Assembly: GCA_026984795.1 (NCBI GenBank)
Contig: JALSRK010000031.1
Coordinates: 62,001 to 126,000, forward strand
DNA length: 64,000 bases
DNA from: Solibacteraceae bacterium
GTDB taxonomy: Bacteria; Acidobacteriota; Terriglobia; Bryobacterales; Bryobacteraceae
Direction of reading: 5' to 3'
In this document: one piece after another, positions 18,600 through 26,343 of the stretch
How positions within the stretch are numbered: position 1 is the first letter of the stretch
Layout of the letters: each line of letters opens with the position of its first letter
The notes under the pieces: model-generated
Told to the model about the DNA's origin: nothing
Databases searched by the model: none
Seen by the model: the letters and a program-made list of their open reading frames with translations, nothing else
Position numbers and translations under genes: made by a program

Positions 18600-20015
18600 T
18601 CAGGCGCGCCCGCCCCCGTCGCCCGGCTCCCGCGGCAGCCGCACGCGGAAGGCCGAGCCCTTGCCCGGCTCGCTTTCGACCTCGATCGAGCCCCGGTGCA
18701 CCTCGGCGATCCAGCGGGCGATCGAGAGCCCCAGCCCGGCGCCCCCCATCTCCCTCGAGCGCACCTTGTCGGCCCGCCAGAACCGCTCGAAGATGTGTGG
18801 CAGATCCTCGGGCGCGATGCCGATCCCGGTGTCGCGCACCTCGCCCACCGCGTAGCCGTCCCGGGACTCGAGCCGCACCTCGACCCGGCCGGCCCGGGGC
18901 GTGTACTTTACGGCATTGTCGATAAGGATCAGGAACAGCCGCCGCAGCGCCGTGGGATCGCCGCGGATCGGGAACCGGCCCTTGGGTACCACGGCCTGGA
19001 ACTCGACGCCCTTGCCCTTGGCCAGCTTCTCGCCCTGGCTGCAAGCGTCCCGCACAGTGCCCGCCAGGTCCATCGCCTGCAGATCGAGATCGACGATCCC
19101 GGAATCGGCCCGGGCCAGCGTCAGCAAATCCTCGATGAGCCGCGACGTGCGTTCCAGCTCGCTCAGGATCTGCTCGAGCGCCTCGCGGTACTCCTCGGGC
19201 GAGCGGTCCCGGCGCAGGGCCAGCTCCGCCGTGGTCCGCATGATCGATACCGGAGTGCGCAGCTCGTGCGAGGCGTCGGCGGTGAAACGGGTCATGCGCC
19301 GGAAAGCGGCCTCGATCCGACGCATCATGTCGTTGAGGGTCTCCGAGAGCCGCGCCAGCTCGTCGCCGGTCTCGGGCACCTCGAGCCGCAGCGAGAGGTT
19401 CTCGGCGCTGATCCGCCGCGCCGTCCGGGTGATGGCGTCCACCGGGGCCAGCGCCCGCCGGCTCATCCAGTAGCCGCCCAGCGACGCGGCGGCCAGCACT
19501 ACAGGCAGGAAGCCGACGAGCAGCCAGGCGAAGGTCTCCAGCGCGTGAAACGCCTCCTCGACCGGCGTGGCGATCTGGACCAGGAACTCCCGCTCGCCCA
19601 CGGTGACCGAGGCTTCGAGAACCCGCAACCGGCTTCCCTTCGGCTGAGCCGTATAGAAGCGGGGCTCCCCGCCGAGAGCAACCTTGGCGGGCGGCGCCAG
19701 GTTGTAGCGCTCCATGCCTCGGGAATGGTAGCTCCAGCCGGTGGCCGGCTCCCGGACCTCGAGCAGATCCCGGCCAGGCTCCAGGCCGGAGTGTTCCCGG
19801 AACTCGTCTTCGAGATCTTCCTCGTCGAGCCGCGGGACCTTCCGCTCGAGGAAGCGGTGCACCGCCCCCAGCCGGGCCTCGAGTTCCTCATCAGCGGCAT
19901 GCAGGATGCTCTGGCGCATCGCCACCAGCATCGCCGCGCCGAACAGACACAGGCTGACGGCCAGCACGGAGAAGTACCATGCCGTGAGCCGGAACCGGAT
20001 GGACCGGGCCTTCAT
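18600..20015 (-). CDS. Sensor histidine kinase of an OmpR-type two-component system
   Basis: 471 aa inner-membrane kinase. TM1 at about 8-32, a periplasmic sensor region at about 33-160, TM2 at about 161-183, then HAMP (about 184-236). The phosphoacceptor H250 lies in ASHELRTP. The ATPase domain has DNAVKYT, DTGIGI, FERFWRAD and GAGLGLSI. The layout is like CusS/heavy-metal sensors, but the periplasmic domain shows no His/Met metal cluster. The start overlaps the regulator stop by 4 bases (20012-20015), so the pair is co-translated. Confidence 0.94.
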   Translation of the reverse strand: MKARSIRFRLTAWYFSVLAVSLCLFGAAMLVAMRQSILHAADEELEARLGAVHRFLERKVPRLDEEDLEDEFREHSGLEPGRDLLEVREPATGWSYHSRGMERYNLAPPAKVALGGEPRFYTAQPKGSRLRVLEASVTVGEREFLVQIATPVEEAFHALETFAWLLVGFLPVVLAAASLGGYWMSRRALAPVDAITRTARRISAENLSLRLEVPETGDELARLSETLNDMMRRIEAAFRRMTRFTADASHELRTPVSIMRTTAELALRRDRSPEEYREALEQILSELERTSRLIEDLLTLARADSGIVDLDLQAMDLAGTVRDACSQGEKLAKGKGVEFQAVVPKGRFPIRGDPTALRRLFLILIDNAVKYTPRAGRVEVRLESRDGYAVGEVRDTGIGIAPEDLPHIFERFWRADKVRSREMGGAGLGLSIARWIAEVHRGSIEVESEPGKGSAFRVRLPREPGDGGGRA

Positions 20016-20692
20016 TCCGATTGAGGCTCCCGGATCGAGTAGCCGAATCCGCGCACGGTGTGGATCAGCTTCACCTCGTGGCCGTTGTCTACCTTGGTCC
20101 GCAGCAGCCGGATGAAGGCGTCCAGCGTGTTGCTTTCCACCTCACGCTCCGAGCCCCACACGGCTTCGATGATCTCGTCCCGCGGAGCCACCCGGCCGGC
20201 GCGCCGCATGAGGAACTCGAGCAGACGGTACTCGGTCGGGGTCAGGTTGATCCGGCGCCCGTCCCGGCGGACCTCACGGGAGGCCGGGTCCAGTACCAGA
20301 TCGCCGGCGCGGAGCCTGGTCGGGCGGGCCGGAGAGGTCCGGCGGGCGATCGTCCGCAGCCGCGCCAGCAGCTCACTGAAAGCGAAGGGCTTCGTCAAGT
20401 AGTCGTCGGCCCCCAGATCGAGCCCGTGGACGATGTCCGGAACGGCGTCGCGGGCCGTCAACACCAGGATCGGCGTCGTGTTGCCCAGCTCCCGAAGCCG
20501 CCGCAGCACCTCGAAGCCGTCGAGGCCGGGCAGCATCAGGTCGAGGATGATCGCGTCGAAGGCGCGCATCCGCGCCGCCTCCAGGCCGACCCGGCCGTCG
20601 TAGGCTACCATCACGCTGTGGCCTTCCTCCTCCAGTCCCTTGCGGAGGAGTTCGGCCATCCGCCGTTCGTCCTCGACCACCAGGATCCACAT
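20012..20692 (-). CDS. OmpR/PhoB-family response regulator
   Basis: 226 aa. Receiver domain with phospho-acceptor D51 (IILDLMLPGLDG), the acidic VEDE near the start and K101 (YLTKPF). The winged-helix output domain is at about 130-222 (NLTPTEYRLLEFL, VAPRDEIIEAVWG, RLLRTKVD, GFGYSIR). Its gene is divergent from the secreted protein at 20833. The 140-base gap contains two pairs of 11-bp-spaced repeats, the layout such head-to-tail winged-helix dimers bind, so it probably regulates itself and that neighbour. Confidence 0.95.
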   Translation of the reverse strand: MWILVVEDERRMAELLRKGLEEEGHSVMVAYDGRVGLEAARMRAFDAIILDLMLPGLDGFEVLRRLRELGNTTPILVLTARDAVPDIVHGLDLGADDYLTKPFAFSELLARLRTIARRTSPARPTRLRAGDLVLDPASREVRRDGRRINLTPTEYRLLEFLMRRAGRVAPRDEIIEAVWGSEREVESNTLDAFIRLLRTKVDNGHEVKLIHTVRGFGYSIREPQSE

Positions 20693-20746
20693 GACCGCCG
20701 TCTGCGCTCCGCCGCCCGGCTCCTGATCTTATGTTACCCGCCGCGT

Positions 20747-20796
20747 CTGAAAGCCGTCTGAAAACAATCCGCCGGAGGCCTTCAGCCGATTTTCAG
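20747..20796. promoter_or_regulatory. Paired 11-bp direct repeats, probable OmpR-type operator
   Basis: CTGAA occurs at 20747-20751 and 20758-20762, exactly 11 bases apart within near-identical units GTCTGAAAGCC and GTCTGAAAACA. Its reverse complement TTCAG occurs at 20781-20785 and 20792-20796, again 11 bases apart. So two direct-repeat pairs face each other between the response regulator gene and the gene at 20833. The spacing matches one helical turn, as in PhoB boxes. Function is inferred. Confidence 0.6.
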
Positions 20797-20832
20797 GTTG
20801 CCGGGCCACAATCGGGCCAGGAGGTCACGAAC

Positions 20833-21510
20833 GTGCATGTCAGGAATCTGCTGTGGGCCGTAGCGGCCGCCGCTCTGCTGGCAGTGGCTGCCCCAGCGCA
20901 AAAGAAAGTGGAAGCCAATTTCGATTCGGACCCGGTGAACCGGTTGCCTCCCGGATGGATCTCGGCAATGACCCATAAAGGCGGAGCCCCCCGTTGGGAG
21001 GTGGTCCGGGACGAGACGGCCCCGAGCCGGCCCAACGTCCTGGCGCAGCTCTCCAATGACCGGACCCACGGCCGCTTTCCGCTGGCGATCTACCAGAAGC
21101 TGGAGCTGAAGGACGGCGACTTGAGCGTCAAGTTCAAGCCGATCTCCGGCAAGATCGACGCTTCCGGCGGCCTGGTCTGGCGGTACAAAGATCCGAACAA
21201 TTATTACATCGTCCGCTCCAACGCCCTCGAGGACAACACCGTCCTCTATAAGGTCGAAAACGGCCGCCGGAGCTCGATCGCTCCGAAGGGTACGCCGCCG
21301 CGGACCTACGGCGTGAACCACAAGGTGACTCTCGGCGACTGGCACACCCTGCGCGTGACGTTCCAGGGCCCGCTGTTCACGGTTTACTACGACGGCAAGA
21401 AGATGTTCGAGGTCGAGGACCATACCTTCTCGGAAGCCGGCAAAGTGGGACTGTGGACAAAGGCGGACAGCGTCACCCACTTCGATGATTTCCGTGCGAC
21501 TGGCCGCTAG
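20833..21510 (+). CDS. Secreted concanavalin-like (DUF1080/LamG-type) protein
   Basis: 225 aa from the GTG at 20833, chosen because AGGAGG (20819-20824) lies 8 nt upstream and the reading begins with a clean signal peptide (NLLWAVAAAALLAVAAPAQ). The frame is open further upstream, but that would place coding sequence over the operator repeats. The mature part is a jelly-roll lectin fold: GGLVWRYKDPNNYYIVR, LGDWHTLRVTFQG, FTVYYDGKKMFEVED and VGLWTKADSVTHFDDF. Such domains bind or cleave sugars. Catalysis is unproven. It is probably controlled by the divergent two-component pair. Confidence 0.78.
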   Translation: MHVRNLLWAVAAAALLAVAAPAQKKVEANFDSDPVNRLPPGWISAMTHKGGAPRWEVVRDETAPSRPNVLAQLSNDRTHGRFPLAIYQKLELKDGDLSVKFKPISGKIDASGGLVWRYKDPNNYYIVRSNALEDNTVLYKVENGRRSSIAPKGTPPRTYGVNHKVTLGDWHTLRVTFQGPLFTVYYDGKKMFEVEDHTFSEAGKVGLWTKADSVTHFDDFRATGR

Positions 21511-21574
21511 CGCAGGCGGCGGCGTCCGGGAACTGCTCACGGCGCTGATCATGGCGTCACTCCTGCCGGATGCT

Positions 21575-21609
21575 CGGGCGGCGGCCGACCACGTGGTCCA
21601 CGCCGCCCG
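21575..21609. terminator. Hairpin with apical GACCACGTGGTC palindrome
   Basis: CGGGCGGCG (21575-21583) pairs with CGCCGCCCG (21601-21609), a 9-bp stem. Within the loop GACCACGTGGTC (21587-21598) is itself a perfect palindrome. It lies 65 nt after the stop at 21510, so it may end that transcript, but there is no T tract. Confidence 0.35.
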
Positions 21610-21722
21610 GGCCGTCCGGGCGCCCGTGACCGGCGGCTCGATCGGCGGGTGAGAGCGGCCCACCGCAGTTCGCGCCCGGTGAGGGAAAACGGCATCGGGG
21701 GCGCCATTCCGCCGATTCCGTC

Positions 21723-21751
21723 TTGATTTTCCATTCCGTTGCGTCTAAATT
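21723..21751 (+). promoter_or_regulatory. Sigma-70-type promoter of the ACT-domain gene
   Basis: TTGATT (21723-21728), a 17-base spacer and TAAATT (21746-21751) make a good housekeeping promoter. The leader to the ATG at 21798 would be about 40 nt and includes GAGGAGG at 21782-21788, a strong Shine-Dalgarno sequence 9 nt from the start. Confidence 0.65.
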
Positions 21752-21797
21752 TCTTGGTGACTGAGCACCCACACTGAACTCGAGGAGGGAGCACACC

Positions 21798-22259
21798 ATG
21801 GCAGTAGCCGTAAAGAAGATCAAGCTCTGGCGAGTTGAAGTGGAGAATAAGCCGGGCGTGCTGGCGGCGGCGCTGGAGCCGCTGGCGGGCGCCGGAGCGG
21901 ATCTCCAAATCGTTATGGGTTACCGGATCCCAGGAACCGAGAACAAGGCGGCGATCGAGGTCTTCCCGGTTTCCGGCAAGAAATCCAAGGACGCCGCGGG
22001 AAAGGCGGGTCTGGCCGAATCGGCGATCCCGACCTTGCTTGTCGAGGGTGACAACAAGCCCGGCCTGGGGCATACCGTCGCCCAAGCGATCGCGGCGGCG
22101 GGCATCAACATCGCCTTTTTCATCGCCCAGGTGGTTGGCCGGCGGTACTCGGCCGTGGTCGGTTTCGAGAGCGACCCTGACGCCCGCAAAGCTTCGGCGA
22201 TCATCAAGAAGGTAACGGCCCCGCGCCGGGCGGCGAAGAAGGCAGCCAGGCGCAAGTAG
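21798..22259 (+). CDS. Protein of two ACT domains
   Basis: 153 aa made of two ACT-like ligand-binding domains and a Lys/Arg/Ala-rich tail. The first runs from WRVEVENKPGVLAAALEPLA (residues 11-30). The second starts at LLVEGDNKPGLGHTVAQAI (about 80-98) and ends in AVVGFES. ACT domains bind amino acids or other small ligands and usually regulate metabolic enzymes; with no catalytic domain this is a stand-alone sensor. The basic tail (RRAAKKAARRK) could bind nucleic acid or a partner. Strong promoter and ribosome-site signals suggest high expression. The ligand is unknown. Confidence 0.8.
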   Translation: MAVAVKKIKLWRVEVENKPGVLAAALEPLAGAGADLQIVMGYRIPGTENKAAIEVFPVSGKKSKDAAGKAGLAESAIPTLLVEGDNKPGLGHTVAQAIAAAGINIAFFIAQVVGRRYSAVVGFESDPDARKASAIIKKVTAPRRAAKKAARRK

Positions 22260-22317
22260 CTCGGTTGTCAGCGCCGCTTCAGCGGGCACAACCGGTGAAG
22301 AGGGGGACCTTTGTCCC

Positions 22318-22944
22318 TCAAGCTCCACCGGCGGCGAAGTAGCCGGCCCCGACGCGGAATCCGTGGTGCCAGGCCGCCGGCGCGAGCCAGTAGAGGGCTG
22401 AGGAAAGCAGCGTCTGGAGCAAGGCCAGGCCGAAGACGCTGGGCACGCGCCGGAACAGCCGGCATGAGATGGCGCCCCAAAGCAGCGTCGCCGGCGCAAG
22501 AACCGGATTTGGCAAGTGGACGAGGGCGAACAAGACACCCGCCGCCAGACACGCAGAGCGGTCGGAAGCCGCCGCCCGGCATAGCGGCTTGGCCACGACG
22601 TTCTGGTAAAGCAACTGCTGGACGGCCGCCCACCAGAAATACAGAAACCCGCTCCACCACGACGCTACGCTCAGCGACCGGGCCCCCGCCGCCCAAACGA
22701 GCGCTGCCGCGGCCCCGATCAGGCCCCATCGCCAGCGGCGGCAGGCTTCGGCGAACGTCCGGGGCGCCAGGCCGAGCGACGCCGGCGTCTCGCGCCGCAC
22801 CCGAAAAACCGCGATCACGGCCAATAGCAGAATTCCAGCCAGCACCGGCGACCACGCCCGGTCGCGGACCCAAAGGTACACGGCGACCCCCGCGGTAAAC
22901 ACGACGGCCTGGAGTTTGTCCCTCACCGGCGCAGCCCCGTCCAT
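22318..22944 (-). CDS. CPBP-family intramembrane protein with QQ in place of the catalytic EE
   Basis: 208 aa integral membrane protein with about six hydrophobic segments. It resembles CPBP/CAAX-protease (Abi) proteins in motif 1 at residues 109-114 and motif 2 FALVH (139-143). In active members motif 1 is EExxxR; here it reads QQLLYQ, so both glutamates and the arginine are replaced, while the motif 2 His is kept. It is therefore probably not a standard glutamic protease. The gene is divergent from the DUF4198 gene. Confidence 0.65.
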   Translation of the reverse strand: MDGAAPVRDKLQAVVFTAGVAVYLWVRDRAWSPVLAGILLLAVIAVFRVRRETPASLGLAPRTFAEACRRWRWGLIGAAAALVWAAGARSLSVASWWSGFLYFWWAAVQQLLYQNVVAKPLCRAAASDRSACLAAGVLFALVHLPNPVLAPATLLWGAISCRLFRRVPSVFGLALLQTLLSSALYWLAPAAWHHGFRVGAGYFAAGGA

Positions 22945-23031
22945 CTATTTCAAACTAGCTTGGCAAAGAACCGCCGTGAACTCGCAGGAAACGGCGCTTC
23001 GCCCCGGCCGGTGGGATACAATCGCCGGAGG

Positions 23032-23829
23032 ATGGCTGCCCTGACCAGATCGCTGTGCGCTGTGGTGCTCCTCGCCGCGGCGGCGCCTGGGCACGATTTC
23101 TGGATCGAACCCTCCTGCTATCACGTCCAGGAAAGCGCCCTGGTGGCGCTTCACCTCAGGGTGGGCATGCAGTTCGAGGGCGAACCGGTAGCCCGGAACG
23201 CGGAATTGACGCGCCAGTTCGTGGTCGCCGGGGCCCGAAGCGAATCGCCGGTCGCCGGCGAAGACGGCGCCGAACCGGCGGGCTGGTTCCGAGCCGGAGC
23301 TCCGGGCGTCTACGTGGTGGGCTACCGGTCGAACCGGAAGTTCATCGAGATCGAGCCGAAGCACTTCCAGGAGTATCTCGAGGAAGAGGGCATGGGGGAG
23401 ATCATTGAGAGGCGCCGCCAATCGGGCGAGGCCGACATGCCCGGCCGGGAGTGGTATTCCCGCTGCGCCAAGCTCCTGGTAGAAGTGGGCGGCGGCCGGG
23501 ACGGTTACGAGCGGGTCCTCGGCTTTGAACTCGAGTTGATTCCGGAGAAGAACCCCTACGCTCTCCAGCCGGGCGATGAGCTTCCTATCAGGCTGCTGTT
23601 CCGCGGCCGGCCTCTGGCGGGGGCCCTGATCGAGGCGGAGGCCAAAGGCCGGCCCGAGGCCAGGCGGCAGGCGCGAACCGACGCCCATGGCCGCGCCGTC
23701 ATCCGGCTTCCAGCAGCGGGTCCGTGGCTGCTGGCCGTAGTCCACGTGGAGCGGACCCCGCCGGGCCGCCAGGCCGATTGGGAAAGCTGGTGGGCCTCAT
23801 TGGTCTTCGACCTGCCCGGGAGGCGCTGA
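23032..23829 (+). CDS. Exported DUF4198-type protein
   Basis: 265 aa from the ATG at 23032, where a signal peptide starts (ALTRSLCAVVLLAAAAPGH); the longer frame from 22960 has no signal. The mature N-terminus HDFWIEPSCYHV is characteristic of DUF4198 proteins, periplasmic beta-sandwich proteins often near metal-uptake genes. Cytosolic-looking EEGMGEIIERRRQSGEAD in the middle is common in the family. The C-terminal half is an immunoglobulin-like domain (GDELPIRLLFRGRPLAGALI). TACAAT lies 9 nt before the ATG and GGAGG abuts it. Function is unknown. Confidence 0.8.
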   Translation: MAALTRSLCAVVLLAAAAPGHDFWIEPSCYHVQESALVALHLRVGMQFEGEPVARNAELTRQFVVAGARSESPVAGEDGAEPAGWFRAGAPGVYVVGYRSNRKFIEIEPKHFQEYLEEEGMGEIIERRRQSGEADMPGREWYSRCAKLLVEVGGGRDGYERVLGFELELIPEKNPYALQPGDELPIRLLFRGRPLAGALIEAEAKGRPEARRQARTDAHGRAVIRLPAAGPWLLAVVHVERTPPGRQADWESWWASLVFDLPGRR

Positions 23830-23897
23830 GGCTGCCCGCCATCCGGGTTGCAGAAGGGGTGACGGCGGTTTTGCCACAATGGAAATAGGAGTCCGGT

Positions 23898-24761
23898 ATG
23901 CGGGAATCAGGTGGCAGGGCAGCGGAGACACGGCGAGGCTCCGCGCTCACACGGACCATCGTCCTGGTGGCGGTCCTGGCCGGCGTGGCCGGCGTTGTCT
24001 GGTACACGGTGGGCCGCATCAAGGAACTCAATCGCCAGTTGGCGGCTTCCGAACGCCGCGCCGCGGAGATGAACGAGCGTCTGAGGGAGTACTCGGCGGA
24101 ACTCGAAGGGGTGATCGAGCGGGCTCGCGAGGCCCGGACCCGGGCGGAAGTAGCGGAGAAGCGGGCGCAAGAAACGGAAGAGGCGCTGCGGAAGACCGAG
24201 CAGCAGGCCGAGTCGGCGGCGCGGCAACGGAACCGGGCCAAACAGGAAGCGATGGCCGCCCAGGCCGAAGCCCTTCGGGCCAGGCGGCAAGTCGAAGAGA
24301 TCCGGCGGCGCCGGGAGGCCGAACTGGACCGGATGCAACAGGCTCTCAACAAGATCGCCCCCACCCGCCGCACACCCTCCGGCATGGTCCTCACGTTGGC
24401 CGATTCCCAGTTCCGCTTCGACTTCGACAGCGCCAAGCTGCGGCCGGAGAATCGCGAGAAGCTGGCCCGAATCGCTGGGGTACTGCTGGCCAGCGAGGGT
24501 TATCGGCTCTTCATCGACGGCCACACCGACGACATCGGCACGGCGGAGTATAATCAGAAGCTTTCGGAAAGACGGGCCAAGGCGGTGCGCGACTACCTGG
24601 TGAAGGCAGGTATCCCGCCGGAATTGATCGAAGTGCGGGGTTTCGGCAAGACCCAGCCGCTCGTCAAGGCGAAGACGAAAGAAGCCCGGGCCAAGAACCG
24701 GCGCGTCGAGATCGGCATCGTCGATACGATCATCCATTATGAACGGGCGGTGCGCCGGTAG
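23898..24761 (+). CDS. OmpA-family protein with membrane anchor and long coiled coil
   Basis: 287 aa. One N-terminal membrane anchor (residues about 20-42, TIVLVAVLAGVAGVVWY) is followed by a coiled coil of about 105 residues (45-150) rich in Arg, Glu and Ala. An OmpA/MotB peptidoglycan-binding domain occupies 165-280: FDFDSAKL, FIDGHTDDIGTAEYNQKLS, VRGFGKTQPLV, KNRRVEI. The anchor is uncleaved, so it probably spans from the inner membrane to peptidoglycan and acts as an envelope spacer. AGGAG precedes the ATG. Confidence 0.87.
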   Translation: MRESGGRAAETRRGSALTRTIVLVAVLAGVAGVVWYTVGRIKELNRQLAASERRAAEMNERLREYSAELEGVIERAREARTRAEVAEKRAQETEEALRKTEQQAESAARQRNRAKQEAMAAQAEALRARRQVEEIRRRREAELDRMQQALNKIAPTRRTPSGMVLTLADSQFRFDFDSAKLRPENREKLARIAGVLLASEGYRLFIDGHTDDIGTAEYNQKLSERRAKAVRDYLVKAGIPPELIEVRGFGKTQPLVKAKTKEARAKNRRVEIGIVDTIIHYERAVRR

Positions 24762-24826
24762 CCGGCTTCGCGCCATGCTGCCCTGGCCGGACCGCCTGCA
24801 CCCGTAACTGTGGCGCCGCGGCGCCC

Positions 24827-24839
24827 GAATCTTCGATTC
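24827..24839. promoter_or_regulatory. Inverted repeat upstream of the arsenosugar genes
   Basis: GAATC-TTC-GATTC is a perfect 5-3-5 palindrome 19 nt before the start at 24859, between the -10 region and the GGGAGGA ribosome site. It could be an operator, for example for an ArsR-type repressor, but no such gene is in the window. Confidence 0.3.
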
Positions 24840-24858
24840 ACGGGAGGACTTCAACTTT

Positions 24859-25191
24859 ATGTCGAGCTACTACCATGAGGACGACCTGGCCCGGTTCGCC
24901 GAGATCGGCGCGGCGGCCCCGGAACTGTGGCAGAAGTTCCAGCAGTGGTATTCGGCGGTTTTCACCGAAGGCGCCTTGACGGCCCGGGAAAAGAGCCTCA
25001 TCGCATTGGCCGTGGCCCACGCCGTCCAGTGCCCCTACTGTATACACGCCTACACGGAAGACTGCCTGGAAAAGGGCGCCGACGTGACCCAGATGACCGA
25101 GGCGGTGCACGTGGCGGCGGCCATCCGCGGCGGGGCGAGCCTGGTCCACGGGGTGCAGATGCGCAATATGGCGCAGAAACTTAGCATGTGA
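24859..25191 (+). CDS. Arsenosugar biosynthesis-associated peroxidase-like protein (AhpD/CMD fold)
   Basis: 110 aa all-helical carboxymuconolactone decarboxylase/AhpD-like protein. It has the C58-x2-C61 redox motif with following His63 (QCPYCIHAY) and a further C69, then the AVHVAAAIRGG helix. Members of this subgroup are found next to arsS, as here, with 40 bases between the genes, and are thought to support arsenosugar synthesis. The precise reaction is unproven. GGGAGGA lies before the ATG. Confidence 0.82.
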   Translation: MSSYYHEDDLARFAEIGAAAPELWQKFQQWYSAVFTEGALTAREKSLIALAVAHAVQCPYCIHAYTEDCLEKGADVTQMTEAVHVAAAIRGGASLVHGVQMRNMAQKLSM

Positions 25192-25215
25192 AACGGACGA
25201 AGGAATATAGAGTGT

Positions 25216-25223
25216 AAAGGAGG
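25216..25223 (+). promoter_or_regulatory. Shine-Dalgarno AAAGGAGG that fixes a TTG start for arsS
   Basis: AAAGGAGG lies 8 nt before the TTG at 25232, and no ATG or GTG occurs in the family-consistent N-terminal stretch, so translation most likely begins at TTG. Confidence 0.7.
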
Positions 25224-25231
25224 GGTGGTAG

Positions 25232-26269
25232 TTGTCCACGCTGATCAGCCGTCAGCATCCGCTGGCCTCCCCGGCGGAACAGTTGCGTATTCTGAACCAG
25301 CCGGAGGGGCTGAAGCCGTTCCGTGAGGCCCTTGCCGCTTCGGGTCTCTACCCGCTTACTGCGACCGGCATCCAGATCTTCCAGGTGAACGTCGGCAAGC
25401 TGTGCAATCAAGCTTGCAAGCATTGCCACGTGGATGCCGGACCGGACCGCAAAGAGACCATGTCCCGGGAAACCGCCGAGCTGGTGATCGAGAAGCTGGC
25501 CTCCACCGACATTCCGATCCTGGCCATCACCGGCGGAGCGCCCGAGCTGAACCCGAACTTCCGGTTCCTGGTCACGGAAGCGCGGCGGCTGGGGCGCCAC
25601 GTGATGGACCGGTGCAACCTCACCGTGCTGCTGCTGCCCTCGCAGCGGGATCTGGCCGAGTTCCTTGCCCGGCACGAGGTCGAGATCGTGGCCAGCCTGC
25701 CTTACTACACGGCCGAGCGCACCGACGCCCAGCGCGGCGAGAAGGTCTTCGACAAGTCGATCGAAGCGCTGAGACTGCTGAACGGCCTCGGCTACGGCCA
25801 GCCGGACTCGAAACTGAAGCTCAACCTGGTCTATAACCCGGTCGGGGCCTTCCTGCCGCCCGAGCAGCAGGCCATCGAAGCCGACTTCCGCCGGGAACTC
25901 GAGCGCCGGCACGGCGTGGTCTTCCACCACCTGTTCACGATGACCAACATGCCGATCAGCCGGTTCCTCGACTTCCTGATCCGGAGCGGCAACTACGGCC
26001 ACTACATGCAGAAGCTGGTCCGCGCGTACAACCCGCAGGCCGCCGCGGCGGTGATGTGCCGGTACACGCTCTCGGTCGGCTGGGACGGCAGGCTGTATGA
26101 CTGCGATTTCAACCAGATGATCGGGCTGCCGGTCGATCACGGCGCTCCGAGCCACCTGCGGGACTTCGACTACGAGGCGCTGAAAGCCCGGCGGATCGTG
26201 ACCGGCCAGCACTGCTACGGCTGTACGGCCGGGGCCGGCTCCTCCTGTGGCGGGGCCACCGCTTCCTGA
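25232..26269 (+). CDS. arsS: Arsenosugar biosynthesis radical SAM protein ArsS
   Basis: 345 aa radical SAM enzyme that adds the 5'-deoxyadenosyl group to dimethylarsenic, giving an arsenosugar precursor. The start is TTG. The cluster motif is C58-x3-C62-x2-C65 (GKLCNQACKHCHVDAGP). Other family marks are ITGGAPELNPNFR, LPYYTAERTDAQRG, LNLVYNPVGAFLPP, SVGWDGRLYDCDFNQMIGL and a C-terminal cysteine motif (HCYGCTAGAGSSCGG) that probably holds an auxiliary cluster. The peroxidase-like gene precedes it. The arsM methyltransferase that would supply the substrate is not in the window. Confidence 0.95.
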   Translation: MSTLISRQHPLASPAEQLRILNQPEGLKPFREALAASGLYPLTATGIQIFQVNVGKLCNQACKHCHVDAGPDRKETMSRETAELVIEKLASTDIPILAITGGAPELNPNFRFLVTEARRLGRHVMDRCNLTVLLLPSQRDLAEFLARHEVEIVASLPYYTAERTDAQRGEKVFDKSIEALRLLNGLGYGQPDSKLKLNLVYNPVGAFLPPEQQAIEADFRRELERRHGVVFHHLFTMTNMPISRFLDFLIRSGNYGHYMQKLVRAYNPQAAAAVMCRYTLSVGWDGRLYDCDFNQMIGLPVDHGAPSHLRDFDYEALKARRIVTGQHCYGCTAGAGSSCGGATAS

Positions 26270-26343
26270 ACCGGGAGCAGCCCGCCGGCGCGCTGCAGAG
26301 TGGCCGCGGAGGCGCCGCTCCTGCGACCATCTGTAGAGACGCC

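Noticed and set aside
18105-20024. Long plus-strand frame across the histidine kinase
   Set aside because: Antisense to a clear histidine kinase and without family motifs.
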